Part shown: positions 7,897 through 10,159 of the stretch, piece by piece
Layout: each line of letters opens with the position of its first letter
Numbering within the stretch: the stretch's first letter is position 1
NCBI GenBank assembly: GCA_003833135.1
Contig: QZLH01000065.1
Span: 194,279 to 204,437, forward strand
Direction of reading: 5' to 3'
From: Oehlia diaphana
Lineage: Eukaryota; Glomeromycota; Glomeromycetes; Glomerales; Glomeraceae
DNA length: 10,159 nt
Position numbers and translations under genes: made by a program
Notes under the pieces: generated by a model
Database searches by the model: none
The model's input: only the letters and a program-made list of their open reading frames with translations
What the model was told of the DNA's origin: nothing

Positions 7897-8269
7897 TAAT
7901 GGTAGAATAGAATGTAGAGCGAAAAATTTTCTTATTTTAAATTTTTTTGGAACTGAATGATCCTTCTTATTATGCATATTTTTTTACTTTAAATAAATTA
8001 CACTATTGATTGATATCCTTTGTTCAAAATATAATTCTTTAAATAATCATTTGAAATTTCACTTGCTTTAACATAATGTACAAAAAATTTATGAAATTTC
8101 ACTTTTATACTAATAGTAAAATTTAATTATCGATTTAAATGAAACTTCACCAATTATTATCCATCTGATAAAGTTTTTGCTTGATATTATAGAGATTTTA
8201 AGACCTGTATTATAGTAATTAACGAACATTCAGTTGGAATATTTGATCATAAATGTTTATTTATTATAA
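7897..8269. other. Intergenic; short repeated TGAAATTTCAC motif
   Basis: No gene is seen. An AATAAA at 7992-7997 could be the old poly(A) signal of the Sel1 locus. The near-palindromic 11-mer TGAAATTTCAC occurs at 8052-8062 and 8092-8102, with a one-base variant (TGAAACTTCAC) at 8140-8150, spaced 40 and 48 bp. This could be a protein-binding array or a decayed repeat. Confidence 0.35.
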
Positions 8270-8386
8270 AAATGTACGCTATCAGTACGCTATCCATCTC
8301 TCAAAGAACGCAAACATTTACTTGCATCTAATACTACAGCTAAGAATTCAGATACCTGGACTAAATATGTCTTTCAGGAGGCATAA
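8270..8386 (+). pseudogene. Short coding-like relic of unknown origin
   Basis: One frame is open for 38 codons, ends at TAA 8384-8386, and contains RYPSLKERKHLLASNTTAKN followed by SDTWTKYVFQEA. Its mixed, protein-like composition differs from random frames in this window. The 'NTTAKNSDTWTKY' stretch loosely resembles the N-terminal helices of tyrosine-recombinase (Crypton-like) proteins, where a conserved Thr-Trp is followed by a helix. That is a faint resemblance only. There is no start codon. A short direct repeat GTACGCTATC (8274-8283 and 8286-8295) lies at its front edge. Confidence 0.2.
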
Positions 8387-8850
8387 TATGGCTTAATACG
8401 TATGGCAATCACATTATAGTTAATAAATCTCAATATTTGTAATTCTGTTATAATTATTTCTTTATTTTTATGTATATTTCAGGTCCTTTAATATCTAAAA
8501 ATTATAAAAAAGTATTCTCCATGGAATATACAGCATTCTTACTAGCTAATGTGTTGAATATCATATAAATAATAAAACATTAGCCACTTCAAAAACATTG
8601 TATTTTTTTGTTACAAATAATTTTAATTACAATTATATACTGTACTGTATTTCTTATTTTATTGGACAGTTGGACCGCAATGAATTAATAGTAAGAATAT
8701 CATTTGAATATTCCAGGTAGTAATGGAGATTAGTTTTTTTTTTTGATGTTCAAACTTATTAGCTTAAATTTAAGTCAGCATCATAGTTTAAATGGTAAAC
8801 AATTTAATTCAAATTCACCTAAGAATCAGAGCAAAAAAAAAATTTACTAT
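8387..8850. other. Intergenic, nothing recognisable
   Basis: AT-rich DNA with no long frame, no RNA gene and no clear repeat. A TTTTTTTTTT run lies at about 8735-8744. Confidence 0.5.
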
Positions 8851-8853
8851 ATA

Positions 8854-9015
8854 CCCAATAATTAGTTTTTGTATAAATTTGTACCAAATAGGCTCATCCA
8901 TATAAAGATTGACTCTAGATTGGCTTAAATATGGATTGTTTTTTGCATAAATTTGAGCTAATTTTGAGCCAATGAGCCCATTTGGTATAATTTTATACAA
9001 AAACTATTTACTGGG
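8854..9015. mobile_element. 162-bp MITE with 44-bp terminal inverted repeats
   Basis: The left arm (8854-8897, beginning CCCAATAATTAGTTTTTG) and the reverse complement of the right arm (8972-9015, beginning CCCAGTAAATAGTTTTTG) match at 39 of 44 positions without gaps. The trinucleotide ATA flanks both sides (8851-8853 and 9016-9018), a 3-bp target duplication such as PIF/Harbinger-type elements make; a TA duplication is the alternative reading. The 74-bp centre has no coding capacity, and the short minus-strand frame across it is a by-product of the arms. Size and structure are typical of a miniature inverted-repeat transposable element. Confidence 0.8.
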
Positions 9016-9018
9016 ATA

Positions 9019-9326
9019 GAATTGAAAAGAATCTAAAAAAGCATTATCTCATAATACAGTAATTGTACTTTGACGATCTTCAAGCTATTTTGTAGCTACA
9101 AACAAGTTAACATTAAACATGGCAGGGAGCTATAGTCATAGTATAATTAGAACTGTAATAATTCTGACTTTTTTTTAATTAAGTTGGCTTATACTACCAT
9201 ACAGTATCATAATTATGATAAATAGTTTAAAAGAATTTCTAAATTTTAACTGGTGGAAAAATTACTGGTAGATCATATGATTGTGTATTAAATATTCACG
9301 TGATTTATTATGACGATGCAATTTCA
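9019..9326. other. Intergenic; one long palindrome
   Basis: No gene is seen. TATCATAATTATGATA at 9205-9220 is a perfect 16-bp palindrome. TCACGTGA at about 9297 repeats the E-box seen at 641. Confidence 0.4.
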
Positions 9327-9363
9327 TTTGGCTCGCTTCGCTCGCCAGGTTTTTCTAGCCAAA
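9327..9363. repeat. Hairpin with small GC-rich island
   Basis: TTTGGCT (9327-9333) pairs with AGCCAAA (9357-9363). The loop holds CGCTTCGCTCGCC, a GC-rich core made of repeated CGCT/CTCGC, which stands out sharply in this AT-rich DNA. It is probably a dispersed short repeat. Confidence 0.4.
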
Positions 9364-9481
9364 CCATAACTTTCACTTTATTTGCAAAATTTTTTTTTAT
9401 ATTTAACATATCTATAAAAAAAATGAGAAATTACTCTTAACTAGCTATTAACATAATTTTTTTATCATTTGGTAAAGGATG

Positions 9482-9870
9482 ATCATTTTCGGTTTATTTT
9501 GCTTGTTAATCATTTTTGGCTTAGTTATTTCACTTGTTAATCATTTTAAGGTTAATTATCTTGATGATTGTTAATTTTTTGGTTCAAAAATAAAAAAATA
9601 TATATATCAGAATATGTGATTAACTTTAAATAATAATACAGAATTACTTGATAAAGCATTTATTTAAAATCATTTTTAGAATTACTACCCTGAAAAAAAA
9701 TTTTCATGATAGCATTATAACGATAATGAGATGACGATAATGAAAATTTACCGTTTGATTGTTGTTTATTTTTTTGGTTCAAAATAAAAAAAATATGTAT
9801 CTATATTTAAATAAGTAATACAAACAAATTGTTTATTTACATAACATTAAATTTGTCATCCGGTTGTTGA
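9482..9870. repeat. Diverged AT-rich tandem and direct repeats
   Basis: A unit of about 27-31 bp beginning ATCATTTT and ending CTTGTTA or ATTGTTA starts at 9482, 9509 and 9540. A longer direct repeat, GATTGTT..TTTTTTGGTTC followed by A-rich sequence and ATAT, starts at 9566 and again at 9757 (191 bp apart). A further GTTGATCATTTTTGGCT lies at about 9865. CGATAATGA is also doubled at 9721 and 9735. None of it is coding. Confidence 0.45.
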
Positions 9871-9982
9871 TCATTTTTGGCTGACAAAAATATTATTCAG
9901 TTTTCACATGATTTGCTAAAAATTTTATCCCACAATTTTTAAGCAAGAAAGAACATTCTATAAAAGTGCAATATGACCTTAT

Positions 9983-9996
9983 GGGTGGGTGGGTGG
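9983..9996 (+). repeat. G-tract GGGTGGGTGGGTGG
   Basis: Four adjacent G runs (3, 3, 3, 2) separated by single T are followed by CGCG. This can form a two-layer G-quadruplex in the plus strand. It is not the TTAGGG telomere repeat. Confidence 0.55.
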
Positions 9997-10044
9997 CGCG
10001 TCACGTTATTGTAATGACTTGAAATGATTGACATGTCATGATAG

Positions 10045-10073
10045 GTTAACGTTAACGTTAACTTAACGTTAAC
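10045..10073. repeat. GTTAAC palindrome run
   Basis: GTTAAC occurs three times in tandem (10045-10062), then after TTAAC once more (10068-10073). Each hexamer is self-complementary, so the block is palindromic at several scales. It lies about 50 bp after the G-tract. Confidence 0.6.
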
Positions 10074-10159
10074 ATAAGATTAGTTTTTGAGTGATTTCCA
10101 TTTTAAGATGCTGATCCCCCATCTTTGGTATTGATTTGCTGATTATATAAATACATTTC

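Noticed and set aside
8815..9000. 61-codon minus-strand open frame
   Set aside because: It lies mostly within the 162-bp MITE and reads through its inverted arms, so it is explained by the repeat.
1..10159. CRISPR array, bacterial operon features or rRNA/tRNA genes
   Set aside because: Spliceosomal introns and fungal family features show a eukaryotic nuclear sequence. No regular repeat-spacer array was seen, and the only tRNA-like sequence (4972-5049) lacks a closing acceptor stem.

Overview
The window is very AT-rich and eukaryotic: its best gene is split by five short GT-AG introns (62-80 bp), two of which carry a TACTAAT branch-site consensus. The kinase has a CxxC...CxxC ribbon, the 'NFKNWTSGN.DIDEFIQ' linker and an 'HPQAIYTSR...NFKNLPEP' tail. 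It is followed by a long Sel1-repeat array. This combination is what I associate with the greatly expanded kinase and Sel1 families of arbuscular mycorrhizal fungi, most likely Rhizophagus (Glomeromycotina). That assignment rests on family recognition, not on a database search.

Layout. 1-2336 holds no gene I can support, only short repeats: a CGGAT palindrome cluster at 70-170 and a hairpin with an E-box at 617-683. 2337-2394 (minus) is an orphan first-exon-like piece with a perfect splice donor. 2558-2616 is an 11-bp perfect inverted repeat. A CRE-like TGACGTCA and a TATAAA precede 2827-4655, a complete six-exon kinase gene (486 codons) with all main catalytic residues present. Its last introns are all phase 1 and separate two tiny frame-neutral exons.

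4766-5608 is an 843-bp sequence with terminal inverted repeats and a TA duplication. It contains a tRNA-derived (pol III A/B box) segment on the minus strand and about four diverged tandem repeats. It sits directly against the 5' end of a Sel1-repeat coding region (5610-7763) that begins in mid-repeat. That region stays in one frame for about 700 codons but has two internal TAA codons, and decays further past its last stop (7764-7896). I read it as a young pseudogene whose 5' end was cut off by the inserted element.

7897-10159 holds no convincing gene. It contains a possible coding relic at 8270-8386, a clear 162-bp MITE at 8854-9015 with 39/44 matching 44-bp inverted repeats, a hairpin with a small GC-rich island, diverged AT-rich repeats, a G-tract and a run of GTTAAC palindromes.

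Working together: the kinase would be a soluble intracellular signalling enzyme, and Sel1 arrays act as protein-protein scaffolds. In this fungal lineage the two domain types often occur together, so the pair may descend from a linked or fused kinase-Sel1 locus later broken by the transposon. That is inference; transcript data would decide it.
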